Origin: Sphingobacterium sp. SGR-19
GTDB lineage: Bacteria > Bacteroidota > Bacteroidia > Sphingobacteriales > Sphingobacteriaceae
DNA: 64,000 nucleotides
NCBI RefSeq assembly: GCF_011043555.1
Contig: NZ_JAAKGS010000002.1
Location: 186,001 to 250,000, forward strand
Direction: 5' to 3'
The stretch's first letter is position 1, and every line of letters begins with the position of its first letter. Shown piece by piece: positions 1 to 8,647 of this stretch. The notes under the pieces are model-generated. The model was given only the letters and a program-made list of their open reading frames with translations. It did not search any database and was not told where the DNA came from. Both the position numbers and the translations under genes were made by a program.

Positions 1-1
1 C

Positions 2-376
2 AGTGAACTGGTGGAGGGAATGGATGCTCGCGGAATCGAGCACGCTACTGGCTTGGGTTGGATGATTGATGCATCACATAACTTAAAAGATCCATTGGTG
101 GATTTGCTTCAATCTGTGGAAGCTATTAAAATTGCGTATGCACAGGCCTTATTGGTGGATCGTAAAGCGTTGAAAGAGGCGCAACAGCAAAACAATATCG
201 TGCGTGCACAGGAAATTCTGCAAGATGCCTTCCGTACCGATGTACGCCCTCTAGTGGCTGAAGCACGTCTACGTCAAGGAGCAGCATTGAATCCGGTCGC
301 GTTATTCAGCGAATTGGACATTCGGAAGAAATTGATTGATGAACGTGGCAGCAATACTGTAGCTACGGGGCTATAA
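2..376 (+). CDS. rhaI: L-rhamnose isomerase (RhaI-type), 3' end only
   Basis: The reading frame is open from the left edge and stops with TAA at 374-376, so only the last ~124 residues are present and the true start lies outside the window. The visible part carries GMDARGIEHATGLGWMIDAS followed by HNLKDPL and DLLQSVEAIKIAYAQALLVD, which I recognise as the C-terminal part of the TIM-barrel sugar isomerase found as rhamnose isomerase in Bacteroidota (RhaI, distinct from the E. coli RhaA type). It would convert L-rhamnose to L-rhamnulose in the cytoplasm. It sits 82 bp upstream of a sugar kinase on the same strand, and a rhamnose mutarotase occurs later in the window, both consistent with rhamnose catabolism. 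A related ketose/aldose isomerase specificity cannot be excluded from the fragment. Confidence 0.8.
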   Translation, partial: SELVEGMDARGIEHATGLGWMIDASHNLKDPLVDLLQSVEAIKIAYAQALLVDRKALKEAQQQNNIVRAQEILQDAFRTDVRPLVAEARLRQGAALNPVALFSELDIRKKLIDERGSNTVATGL

Positions 377-412
377 ATATAATCAAGAGTAATACGCACG
401 ATTTTTTCAACT

Positions 413-432
413 GATCCGCCAATAGGCGGATC
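413..432 (+). terminator. Hairpin between isomerase and kinase genes
   Basis: GATCCGCC (413-420) and GGCGGATC (425-432) form a perfect 8-bp stem with an AATA loop, 37 bp after the isomerase stop. The following sequence (ATCTTTAAAT) is only weakly T-rich, so it may be an intrinsic terminator, an attenuating terminator or an mRNA-stabilising 3' hairpin. Confidence 0.5.
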
Positions 433-458
433 ATCTTTAAATAATTTAAATATTCAAA

Positions 459-1805
459 ATGCGTACACCAGTTGTCGCTATTTTCGATGTAGGGAAGACG
501 AACAAAAAGTTGTTTTTGTTTGATGAACATTATGACATTGTATTTGAACGTTCAGCTAGATTTTTAGAAACAGTGGACGAAGATGGAGATCCATGTGAAA
601 ATTTAGAGAGTCTACGTCTTTCCGTTTTCGATTCCCTCCACGAGGTTTTCCGTTTGGACCAGTTCGATATCAAAGCCATAAACTTTACATCGTACGGTGC
701 CAGTTTTGTGTATCTAGATGAAAGTGGACGACCACTCACACCGCTGTACAATTACCTCAAAGCTTATCCAAAAGAGTTGGAAGAAAGTCTACATAACACA
801 TATGGTGGCATAGAGGGATTTTCACTTGCTACGGCATCGCCAGCTTTGGGAAGCCTGAATTCGGGGCTTCAATTATATCGTATACAGCAGGAAAAGCCAG
901 AAGTATACGAAAAACTAAAATATGCCGTACATCTTCCACAATATCTCAGTTTTTTAGTTTCTGGACAGGTATATTCAGATATGACGAGTATCGGTTGCCA
1001 TACGGCTTTGTGGGATTTTGCAAAGAAAGCGTACCACCAATGGGTTAAGGAAACGGGTATAGAAAGCAAATTAGCACCCATTGTGAAAGGAGACGAAGTA
1101 TTTTCAGCTGCATTCCCCGGAAGCACTTACAAAGTGGGTGTGGGATTGCACGATAGTTCCTCGGCGCTCATTCCGTATTTACTGAATTTCCACGAACCCT
1201 TTATTTTAATTTCGACAGGTACTTGGTGTATTTCGTTAAACCCCTTTAATGACGAGAACTTAACGAAAGAGGAGTTGGAAAAAGACTGTCTATTCTATAT
1301 GACCTATGCGGGCACACCCGTTAAGGCGTCCCGCTTGTTTGCGGGTTATGAGCATGAAGTTCAGACAAAACGTATTGCAGAACATTTTCAGGTAACCACC
1401 GGCCGTTTTAAGCATATAGAGATCGACTGGAAGATCATCGAAAAGTTAAGCGCCGGAAAAGAAATTCCAGCAAACCTAGATGCGTTCGGACAGGTAGATT
1501 TAAGTAGCTTCGCTGATTATGTTGAAGCCTATCATGCGTTTATAATTTACCTAGTGGCAGCGCAAGTAGCTTCTACTCGCCTTATTTTGGCGAAAAAGCG
1601 AATCAAGCGGATTTTTGTGGACGGTGGGTTTAGTAAGAACAATATCTTTATGAATTTGCTTGCTAAGACGTTCGGTAACATCGAGATATACGCGGCGTCT
1701 ATGGCGCAAGCAACTGCCATCGGTGCTGCATTGGTAATTCACAACGAATGGAATACGCAACCTGTACCAAGTGATATTATCGAATTACGGTATTATCGGG
1801 CGTAA
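459..1805 (+). CDS. FGGY-family carbohydrate kinase (probable rhamnulokinase)
   Basis: This 448-residue protein has the FGGY kinase layout: an N-terminal phosphate-binding segment IFDVGKTNKKLFLFD (about residues 8-22), a substrate-domain segment INFTSYGASFVYLDESG (about 69-85), the central ISTGTWCISLNPFN (about 250-263), and a C-terminal nucleotide-binding part FVDGGFSKNNIFMNLLA (about 388-404) followed by ATAIGAALV. FGGY kinases phosphorylate ketoses; next to a rhamnose isomerase the likely substrate is L-rhamnulose. It is slightly shorter than E. coli RhaB, as is usual for the Bacteroidota version. No signal peptide is present, so it is cytoplasmic. Fuculokinase or another ketose kinase is the alternative. 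It is convergent with the following GH28 gene. Confidence 0.78.
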   Translation: MRTPVVAIFDVGKTNKKLFLFDEHYDIVFERSARFLETVDEDGDPCENLESLRLSVFDSLHEVFRLDQFDIKAINFTSYGASFVYLDESGRPLTPLYNYLKAYPKELEESLHNTYGGIEGFSLATASPALGSLNSGLQLYRIQQEKPEVYEKLKYAVHLPQYLSFLVSGQVYSDMTSIGCHTALWDFAKKAYHQWVKETGIESKLAPIVKGDEVFSAAFPGSTYKVGVGLHDSSSALIPYLLNFHEPFILISTGTWCISLNPFNDENLTKEELEKDCLFYMTYAGTPVKASRLFAGYEHEVQTKRIAEHFQVTTGRFKHIEIDWKIIEKLSAGKEIPANLDAFGQVDLSSFADYVEAYHAFIIYLVAAQVASTRLILAKKRIKRIFVDGGFSKNNIFMNLLAKTFGNIEIYAASMAQATAIGAALVIHNEWNTQPVPSDIIELRYYRA

Positions 1806-1838
1806 TTAAAGGATTTTTTTGATTCATACAGTGTTTTT

Positions 1839-1871
1839 AAAAGCGTATAGGCGTAAGGCTTATGCGCTTTT
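1839..1871. terminator. Bidirectional terminator between convergent genes
   Basis: AAAAGCGTATA (1839-1849) pairs with TATGCGCTTTT (1861-1871) over 11 bp with one G-T pair, leaving an 11-nt loop. The A-run on one side and T-run on the other let it act in both directions, between the kinase (ends 1805) and the GH28 on the opposite strand, whose stop codon at 1870-1872 overlaps the stem. Confidence 0.7.
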
Positions 1872-3306
1872 ATAATGTTATGTTTGCTGTATTTTCTTTT
1901 CCGATGGTCGAACCATCTTTGGTCTGGAGCTCAAAATCCCGAACATTCCAATTTTTACTGTAACGAATTTTTCCTGCTTCTTTTGCTTCGATAGACACGT
2001 TCTGCAATGTAATTCGTTCCACCCAAGAAGAGGGAAGTCCCTCTACGTTGATGGCTCTGTTGGCTCCCTTAATATGTACGTTACGCATAGTGATGTCTCG
2101 AAATGTAGGGATTCCCCGTTCGGCAGGCTCAACAGGCTGCAATAACGTTATCCAATGTTCAGGAATGTCTTCGTGATCATATCCTTCCGGCAGCTTAGAA
2201 TAGCTGTAACTTGGATTCCAATTCATGTTCACTTGCAAGACAACCCCTACACTGTCCATCCAGACGTTTTCAAGCACAATATGTTCTACCGTACCACCGC
2301 GGGTTACCGCTGACTTGATATTCAGGCAGTTCTTTGTGCCGGAACCTTGGATATTGGATGCGTAAACATGACGGATACTACCAGACGTTTCGCTACCCAA
2401 AGTAAGTAAACCCGCACCGCGCCGGGCAAAGCAGTTACGGATCACAATGTACTCCGAAGGCCTGTTAACTCGTAAACCGTCTGCATCACGCCCCGCTTTA
2501 ATACAAAAATTATCATCGTTGCAATCAATATCTGTATTCTGTACTAAAATCCAAGAAGAAGAATCGATATCGATACCATCTGTACTTGGCCCATGGCCAT
2601 CCACGTTATTGTTGATGGTTAAACCATCAACGGTGACATGGGTAGAATATAAAATCTGTACCGTCCAAAACCCCGCCTGTTGTATCTCCAAGTCCTTTAA
2701 CGTTATGTTTTTCGCACCGGACACCAGAATGGTACGTGGACGGCGCACATCGTAGTCCACAATCCAACGTAAGCCTTTGGGTTCATATTCATCTGTACGC
2801 ATACGCCAATATTGTTCCCAAAATGGCTTCCCTTGTGCGTGGATGAGCCCTTTTCCGCTGATAACGGTATGCTCCTGATCCAGTATATTAATGAGTGCCG
2901 CCGGCCATTCCATTTCAATGCCCGCTACACGTGTATCAATAAGTTTGTAGTCATCGATATTTTGACTCCCTAATAAAGTAACGTTACTATCTATATGTAG
3001 TTGAACATTACTTTTTACAAATAGGGAGCCCGTAAGATAGGAGCCCGGTCGGAAACGAACGATACCTCCGCCTGCTTCCGCACAAGCGTCGATTGCCGAT
3101 TGAATGGCTACTGTGTTTAATGTACTGTCATTATTTTTACCGCCATAATCATTGACGAAGAATTCTTTGGTTTGGGTTGGTTTCGATTGCGCGCCTACTT
3201 TGCTATGCCACTCTAGCGGAACTTCTGCTTCTTGTCCCACGACCAACGAGAAGCTAAACAGATAAACAAAAAACGATAAAATAATATTATATACAGATGT
3301 CATCAT
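1870..3306 (-). CDS. GH28 polygalacturonase-family hydrolase, His-less subtype
   Basis: This 478-residue protein has an N-terminal signal peptide (about residues 1-24, ending LVVGQ) and a right-handed beta-helix of the GH28 family. Catalytic motifs seen: STDGIDID (241-248; D243) and NDDNFCIKAGRDADG (263-277; D264/D265). The usual Gly-His-Gly loop reads RRGAGLLTLGSETSGSI (296-312), so the conserved His is Ala298. That pattern suits an exo-acting GH28 on rhamnogalacturonan-type oligosaccharides rather than a classical endo-polygalacturonase, but this is inference. It lies 54 bp downstream of HTCS 1 on the same strand and could be co-transcribed with it. It would act in the periplasm on imported oligomers. 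Confidence 0.85.
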   Translation of the reverse strand: MMTSVYNIILSFFVYLFSFSLVVGQEAEVPLEWHSKVGAQSKPTQTKEFFVNDYGGKNNDSTLNTVAIQSAIDACAEAGGGIVRFRPGSYLTGSLFVKSNVQLHIDSNVTLLGSQNIDDYKLIDTRVAGIEMEWPAALINILDQEHTVISGKGLIHAQGKPFWEQYWRMRTDEYEPKGLRWIVDYDVRRPRTILVSGAKNITLKDLEIQQAGFWTVQILYSTHVTVDGLTINNNVDGHGPSTDGIDIDSSSWILVQNTDIDCNDDNFCIKAGRDADGLRVNRPSEYIVIRNCFARRGAGLLTLGSETSGSIRHVYASNIQGSGTKNCLNIKSAVTRGGTVEHIVLENVWMDSVGVVLQVNMNWNPSYSYSKLPEGYDHEDIPEHWITLLQPVEPAERGIPTFRDITMRNVHIKGANRAINVEGLPSSWVERITLQNVSIEAKEAGKIRYSKNWNVRDFELQTKDGSTIGKENTANITL

Positions 3307-3360
3307 AACGAGATATAATGATTTGAACCTGCAATTTATACTATTATTTATATAAACGCG

Positions 3361-6300
3361 TTATGTGCTGTCCTGCGAAGAATCGACCGAAGATCGATGT
3401 TGTTTGGCGTAAGCACTAGGGGAGCATCCAATTTTTGCTTTAAAGCTTTTTCTAAAATATTCAGGATCACTAAACCCTACCATATACGCAATTTCATTGA
3501 TTTGAAATTTATGATCCTGCAACAGCTGTTGTGCACGTTTCAAGCGGATTTCTTTGATCAAATCGTTCATGCTGTAGCCCGTCAGTGCTTTCATTTTGCG
3601 ATAGAGCTGTGCTCGGCTGAGACCAATCGCTTGGCAAATGTTCTCAATTTTTAAATCGGAATCCTGTACATGTTCCTCTATATAGATCAGTACTTTGTGA
3701 AGGAGGACTTCATCTGGCGATTGCGGATCTATTTTTGTCGGTTCAATAGAGACCTGGTGCTGGAATTTTTCTTGGATATGGAAACGTGTTAAGAGTTGAT
3801 TCCGCACTTTTAGGGCGAGGATAGGTAAATGAAAGGGCTTGACCATATAATCGTCAGCGCCGGTTTCCAGCCCTTCTACCTCATATTCTACCCACGTTCG
3901 CGCTGTAAGCAGGATAACGGGAATATGCCGGAGCAAGATATCAGATTTTACCTGACGTGTAAAGGATATGCCATCTATCTCGGGCATCATAACATCACTG
4001 ATAATCAAATCAGGCACGTGTCTGCTCGCAAGCTTTAACCCCTGCTCGCCGTTTGGAGCTTCCAAGATGTAGTAATCACTCCGAAAGAATTGCGCTAAAT
4101 AACTCCGCATTTGATCGTTGTCTTCGACTAAAAGTAAGGTGCATTTGCGGGGAAGTAACGGAAGCTGTTCTACGAAGGCTTGTCGTGTAGTAGCCGATGT
4201 AGTAGATGTATCGGCATGATCATGTGTAGGGGCGACCTCTTTCGATACTGTGATAGTTGTACTATCGTGCGCTATAGGTAATAGGATACGAAATATCGTC
4301 AACTTATTCCTTTTTGTATTGGCACGACTTTCTACAGTCAGTTTCCCACCATGCATTTCGACAAGTGTCTTGCTGTAACTCAGTCCCAGTCCCGTTCCCC
4401 CCGGTACGGTTGATCGACCTTGGAGAAAGGGCTTAAAAATTCGTTCTAAATCCTCGGGAGGAATACCCTTTCCGTTGTCTATAACGTCGATGTTTAAATG
4501 TTCATTATGTTGTAGTATACGCACTTTGACCATATTACCGCTGTCTGTAAATTTAAGGGCGTTCGATAAGAGGTTGTATAGTACTTTTTCTATTTTATCC
4601 GCATCTAGTGTTGCGTACATTTCTGGTTGTGATGATGCAACTTTCAAGCGGATTTTCTTTTGGCGGGCCTGCTGTGAAAAGGAATCAACGACTTTTTGAA
4701 TAAGGGAGAGCAGTTCCGTTTTTTCGAGATGGAGTTCTTCATTTCCGGTTTCGAAACGACGTATATCTAATAATTGATTTACCGTTTTCAGAAGATGCTG
4801 TCCGTTGGTCTCCATCGTTTTGAGCTGTTCGTGTATCCGCAAATCCTCCCCTCCCCAGGTTTTTAATTGTTGTATAGGCGATAGAATTAGGGTCAGCGGC
4901 GTTTTTATCTCATGCGAAATATTGGTGAAAAACTGTACCTTACTTTCATGGAGTTCCCGTTCTTTCTCATGCAGAATCGCTTCATAATTGAGCTTTGACT
5001 TCAGTTTCGCGTAACGGGTGATGTAGTAATAAAACGCATATAACAGTAATATAAAAATAAACGTATACAGAACATAGGCTTCTGTGCTCGCCCAAAGCGC
5101 GGGTGCTACAGAAATGGATAGTTCAGTTGGGACCGCAGCCCATACGCCATCACTATTGGACGCTTTTACTTTAAATGTATAGTCACCGGGGGCAAGGTTG
5201 GAATAGCTCGCCACTCTTTTATCGGCATCGCCATATATCCAATCCTTGTCAAAGCCCTCCAGCATATACGCATACTGGTTGCCAGCCGGGTTAGCAAAGT
5301 GTAAGGCTGAGAATTCAATACTGATGCTTTTATCCTCGTGTGTAAGTGCTATGGACGGAACTAGATACAATGGTTTTGCTAATACCACCCGTCCATTGAC
5401 CTGTTGGTTTACCTCCACCGGCTGGTTGAGAATACGAAGTTCTGTCAGCACCACTTTTGGTGGCGTTTTATTCGTGCGTATACTGTCGGGAGAGAAATGA
5501 TTTATACCTTTGTTGCCTCCAAAATAGAGCCTATTGGTGTAAAGGCTCCGATAAACTGCGCCGTCTGCGAATTCGTTACTTTGCAGGCCGTCTTGTTTTG
5601 AGAATGTACGAATATCGAGTGTCTTTTTATTTATTCGTGATATACCTTGCTTGTGACTCGCCCAAATAAAGCCGTTATTATCTTCCGTAACGCCGGCTAT
5701 TGTTCCTTTCGGCCAAAGACTTCCAAGTTGGGCGAATTGTTTCACGCTGTCGGTTTGGGGAGCATAGCAATCAAGCCCATTACCGGTGCCAATCCATATC
5801 TGGTTTTCACGATCTTCAAATATGCTATAAATGCGATTATCACTTAATGAGGTTGCTGTTTGGCTTCCGTGGTGTAACCTGCGGATCAATTTCAGTTGGC
5901 CTTCATGGGCTTCGCTGAAAATAAAGATGCCCGCGCCTTCCGTTCCGGCCCATATTTGCCCTTTACTATCGATAAAGATAGTCCATACATGTTGCTCGGT
6001 AAGAACACTGCTGAGATCGTAGGTTTCTATTTCCTTGTGACGACGGTTGAACTTGGAAACACCATTCCAGGTAGCTAACCAAATATCCCCATCAGCATCT
6101 TCTGCCATACCATAGACCCCCGTATTTAATGCAGTTGAATCCCCGATCTGTTCGATAATCCTACGGCGAGGATCGTAACGATCTAACCCACTTTGGCTTC
6201 CTATCCAAACATAGCCTTCCGAATCACAAAACACCTTCTTGATATAATTATTCTGTATAGAGTGTGCTGTCTGGAGATTATGTTGAAAATGTTGATATTG

Positions 6301-7119
6301 CCCGTTTTTTTTAACGAGAGTTACGCCTTTACTGCGTGTACCAACCCACAGGTTTCCATCTTTATCCTCTGTTATGGAGCGGACAATATTCTCGATAAGG
6401 GAATTACTACGCTGCGGGTCATGATAAAGATAATGGAATGGGCTGGCATCAAGATAGCTGCGATTAATTCCGTTACTATAGGTTCCTAACCAAATAACTT
6501 GTTGATCGTCTAAAAAAATATCACTGACATAAGCGTCATTTATAGACCAGGGATTCCCCGCGTCGACGGTGTACGTTTTCTGCTTTCCTGAGGGAAGATG
6601 TGTTTCCACCAATGTGGTAGAAAGGTTATCCAGATGCCACCTCGTTTGCTGATAGCTAAAACTCACCTGAAGACGATGATTACGTCTATTGATTTTATCT
6701 TTTAGCTCCGGCGGGCAATCTGTCATGGGGAGACGCTCAAAGTCGTCTGTTTCATAGCGGTAACGACACAGGTACTGCTCATCAAACGTAGAGATCCATA
6801 AATCACCATTTTTGTCAGCCAAAATATTGTGTACACGGTTGTTGATTAAGCTTCTTGTATTATGGGCATCATAACGATAAACACGTATAGTATAGCCATC
6901 ATACCGACAAAGTCCTGACCAGGTACCGAACCACATAAAGCCATGTTTATCTTTAGCAATACCATGTATGGTACTTTGCGGTAGTCCATCTTCAGAGGTA
7001 ATGTGGTCAAATTTAAGTTGCAGAAATTGAGCATGACTATGTAAACCTATACTCATTAAGAGTACAAGTGCAGTTGTTTTTACAATCGTTAGCCTTCCGG
7101 TTAGCATTGCCCTTAACAT
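3361..7119 (-). CDS. Hybrid two-component system sensor/regulator (HTCS 1)
   Basis: This 1252-residue one-protein signalling system is typical of PULs. In order: signal peptide (to about residue 31), periplasmic two-component propeller repeats such as GFMWFGTWSGLCRYD and GDIWLATWNGVSKF (about 40-580), a Y_Y_Y domain (about 600-685), one membrane helix (about 695-715), a histidine kinase with the phospho-acceptor in NISHEIKTPLTL (His near 736) and ATPase motifs IDVIDNGKGIP and GGTGLGLSYSK, a receiver domain with DLIISDVMMPEIDG (Asp near 1041), and a C-terminal AraC-type double helix-turn-helix (about 1150-1245). It should sense an imported pectin-derived oligosaccharide and activate transcription. 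A motif A promoter whose -7 box lies at 7126-7133 would leave almost no leader before the Met at 7119; the Met at 7107 (MLTGRLTIVK) is an alternative start. Confidence 0.95.
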   Translation of the reverse strand: MLRAMLTGRLTIVKTTALVLLMSIGLHSHAQFLQLKFDHITSEDGLPQSTIHGIAKDKHGFMWFGTWSGLCRYDGYTIRVYRYDAHNTRSLINNRVHNILADKNGDLWISTFDEQYLCRYRYETDDFERLPMTDCPPELKDKINRRNHRLQVSFSYQQTRWHLDNLSTTLVETHLPSGKQKTYTVDAGNPWSINDAYVSDIFLDDQQVIWLGTYSNGINRSYLDASPFHYLYHDPQRSNSLIENIVRSITEDKDGNLWVGTRSKGVTLVKKNGQYQHFQHNLQTAHSIQNNYIKKVFCDSEGYVWIGSQSGLDRYDPRRRIIEQIGDSTALNTGVYGMAEDADGDIWLATWNGVSKFNRRHKEIETYDLSSVLTEQHVWTIFIDSKGQIWAGTEGAGIFIFSEAHEGQLKLIRRLHHGSQTATSLSDNRIYSIFEDRENQIWIGTGNGLDCYAPQTDSVKQFAQLGSLWPKGTIAGVTEDNNGFIWASHKQGISRINKKTLDIRTFSKQDGLQSNEFADGAVYRSLYTNRLYFGGNKGINHFSPDSIRTNKTPPKVVLTELRILNQPVEVNQQVNGRVVLAKPLYLVPSIALTHEDKSISIEFSALHFANPAGNQYAYMLEGFDKDWIYGDADKRVASYSNLAPGDYTFKVKASNSDGVWAAVPTELSISVAPALWASTEAYVLYTFIFILLLYAFYYYITRYAKLKSKLNYEAILHEKERELHESKVQFFTNISHEIKTPLTLILSPIQQLKTWGGEDLRIHEQLKTMETNGQHLLKTVNQLLDIRRFETGNEELHLEKTELLSLIQKVVDSFSQQARQKKIRLKVASSQPEMYATLDADKIEKVLYNLLSNALKFTDSGNMVKVRILQHNEHLNIDVIDNGKGIPPEDLERIFKPFLQGRSTVPGGTGLGLSYSKTLVEMHGGKLTVESRANTKRNKLTIFRILLPIAHDSTTITVSKEVAPTHDHADTSTTSATTRQAFVEQLPLLPRKCTLLLVEDNDQMRSYLAQFFRSDYYILEAPNGEQGLKLASRHVPDLIISDVMMPEIDGISFTRQVKSDILLRHIPVILLTARTWVEYEVEGLETGADDYMVKPFHLPILALKVRNQLLTRFHIQEKFQHQVSIEPTKIDPQSPDEVLLHKVLIYIEEHVQDSDLKIENICQAIGLSRAQLYRKMKALTGYSMNDLIKEIRLKRAQQLLQDHKFQINEIAYMVGFSDPEYFRKSFKAKIGCSPSAYAKQHRSSVDSSQDST

Positions 7120-7125
7120 AAGGGT

Positions 7126-7180
7126 CTAATGTACAAAAAATGCTTCATAACTCCATCCCGTCCTATCTTGCTCCATCCCG
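7126..7180 (-). promoter_or_regulatory. Motif A promoter of HTCS 1 (three tandem units)
   Basis: On the minus strand three 10-bp units run in tandem, CGGGATGGAG, CAAGATAGGA and CGGGATGGAG (7180 down to 7151), followed by the -7-like box TACATTAG (7133-7126). The box begins exactly 20 bp after the end of the last 8-mer, the same geometry as seven other promoters in the window. HTCS 1 may therefore be controlled by the same regulator as the degradation genes, or control itself. Confidence 0.55.
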
Positions 7181-7275
7181 TACACCATCACATTCGACCA
7201 CTATCCGAATCGTCATTTTACCATCTCCTCCTTGATCGAAAAAACTCTATTCTGAAAACAATTTAAATTTTGGTG

Positions 7276-7344
7276 TTTGAGACATTTTTACAGGGAATTT
7301 GAGCAATTTTTACTGCCTTGGGTTCACGGACTGCGATAGCTTTG
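7276..7344 (+). promoter_or_regulatory. Motif B-like promoter of the GntR regulator gene
   Basis: TTTGAGACATTTTTAC (7276-7291) and TTTGAGCAATTTTTAC (7298-7313) form a direct repeat with a 22-bp period. A perfect TAnnTTTG box, TAGCTTTG, lies at 7337-7344, 35 bp after the position equivalent to the start of the second motif B copy. The predicted transcript would have a leader of about 150 nt before the ATG at 7498. Confidence 0.55.
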
Positions 7345-7387
7345 TAAAACGCTGACCACCATACTACGTTGCTTTAGCTAACAGAAA

Positions 7388-7409
7388 CGATACAGGTGTA
7401 AATGTATCG
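7388..7409. promoter_or_regulatory. Inverted repeat in the GntR leader (possible operator)
   Basis: CGATACA (7388-7394) and TGTATCG (7403-7409) form a perfect 7-bp inverted repeat separated by 8 bp. It lies just downstream of the predicted transcription start of the GntR-type gene. A dyad in this place suits an autoregulatory operator for a dimeric winged-helix regulator; an RNA hairpin in the leader is the alternative. The rest of the 378-bp gap 7120-7497 holds the two divergent promoters and nothing else I recognise. Confidence 0.4.
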
Positions 7410-7497
7410 GTAGAAAAATGGTCCAATATAAACAACAAGCTTAATATCATGGCAATAAAATAATAGGATTTGTTAACCAACCTTAAATTATAGTAAC

Positions 7498-8562
7498 ATG
7501 GAAACCTTGTATATTTCGTCACGTGCCCGCGGCACCATCAATGCAGCATTAATTAAGATGATAAAAATCAATGATTTCTCGGCAACCCCTAAATATATAC
7601 AGGTAGCCGATGCGATCGTAGAAGCTATCAAGCATAAAGTCATTGAAATCGGAGATGCGCTCCCGTCTATTAATGATTTAAGTTATCAGCTGCAAATTGC
7701 ACGGGATACTGTGGAAAAAGGATACCGAAAATTACGTACAGAAGAGATTATTAAATCTTCTCCAGGGAAGGGGTATTTTGTTGCTAAGGAACAAACTTTT
7801 CGCTTGCGTATTGCAGTATTCTTGAATAAATTAAGTTCGCACAAGAAGATTGTCTACGATGCATTGGCAGGTAAGTTAGGTAGTGAGGCTGCTATAGACC
7901 TCTTTGTATACAATAGTGATATTACCCATCTGCGTACGCTATTGCAAAATCTCTCTCAGTCGTATGATTACCATGTCGTATTTCCTTATTTTAAGGAAGG
8001 AAGAGATAAAGCTGCGGAGGTGTTATCGATGATTCCAAGAGATAAGTTATTGCTATTGGGACGTAATGTGGAAGGGATCGACGGGGAATTTCCGATTGTG
8101 TGTGAAAATCACGAGAGAGACATCTATGAAGCTCTAGAATCTATTCGGGAGCCGCTGTCCAAATATAGTATGCTTAAGTTGGTGTTTCCCGATAATAGCG
8201 ATTATCCGAAAGCGATCATCAAAGGCTTTTATAAATTCTGTCAAGAATATGCTTTTGATCACCTGTTGGTAGGCGATCTGCAAGAAGAACATATAAAGAA
8301 AGGAACGTGCTATATCAACTTGGCCGAAGATGACTTATTTCATTTACTGAATAAGGTAAGTGCGAAGGGACTAGAAATCGGACAGGACACAGGTGTCATC
8401 TCCTATAACGAGACGCCACTTAAAAAGTTTATATTAAACGGTATCACGACCATTTCCACGGATTTTCGTCTGATGGGCGAATATGCAGCTACCAGTATTT
8501 TAGATGGCCTGACAAGCCGTCTGGAGGTGCCGTTTTACACCGTATTGCGTGCGTCTGTATAA
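7498..8562 (+). CDS. GntR-family regulator with sugar-binding (LacI-like) effector domain
   Basis: This 354-residue cytoplasmic protein has an N-terminal GntR winged helix (about residues 30-98): KYIQVADAIVEAIKHKVIEI, LPSINDLSYQLQIARDTVEK, then PGKGYFVAK. It continues into a periplasmic-binding-protein-like effector domain (about 105-350), containing FPYFKEGRDKAAEV and ending ATSILDGLTSRLEVPFYTVL. This GntR plus LacI-type effector architecture is used by sugar-responsive repressors in Bacteroidota. Near rhamnose genes the effector may be rhamnose, rhamnulose or a phosphate of it, but the ligand is not readable from sequence. The Met at 7558 (MIKINDFSATPKY) matches the usual N-terminus of this family better than the Met at 7498, so the true protein may be 20 residues shorter. 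Confidence 0.88.
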   Translation: METLYISSRARGTINAALIKMIKINDFSATPKYIQVADAIVEAIKHKVIEIGDALPSINDLSYQLQIARDTVEKGYRKLRTEEIIKSSPGKGYFVAKEQTFRLRIAVFLNKLSSHKKIVYDALAGKLGSEAAIDLFVYNSDITHLRTLLQNLSQSYDYHVVFPYFKEGRDKAAEVLSMIPRDKLLLLGRNVEGIDGEFPIVCENHERDIYEALESIREPLSKYSMLKLVFPDNSDYPKAIIKGFYKFCQEYAFDHLLVGDLQEEHIKKGTCYINLAEDDLFHLLNKVSAKGLEIGQDTGVISYNETPLKKFILNGITTISTDFRLMGEYAATSILDGLTSRLEVPFYTVLRASV

Positions 8563-8588
8563 AAAATAATGTGTAATCGCCCCTGCGA

Positions 8589-8633
8589 CAGGATGCCGCA
8601 GGATGCAATAATTTAGTTTATTTGGTATTTTGC
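8589..8633 (+). promoter_or_regulatory. Motif A promoter of the first GH2 gene
   Basis: CAGGATGC at 8589-8596 is repeated perfectly at 8599-8606 (10-bp period). The box TATTTTGC (8626-8633) starts 20 bp after the repeat ends. This is the clearest copy of motif A. The box overlaps a possible TTG start at 8630, which therefore cannot be the translation start if the promoter is real. Confidence 0.65.
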
Positions 8634-8647
8634 CTCTGCTTTTAACA

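Noticed and set aside
11..376. GTG at 11 as the start of the first gene
   Set aside because: The frame is open to the left edge and the protein family continues upstream, so this is an internal codon of a truncated gene.
8630..8647. TTG at 8630 as the start of the first GH2
   Set aside because: It falls inside the predicted -7 box of the motif A promoter, and Met codons at 8648-8663 give a normal signal peptide.
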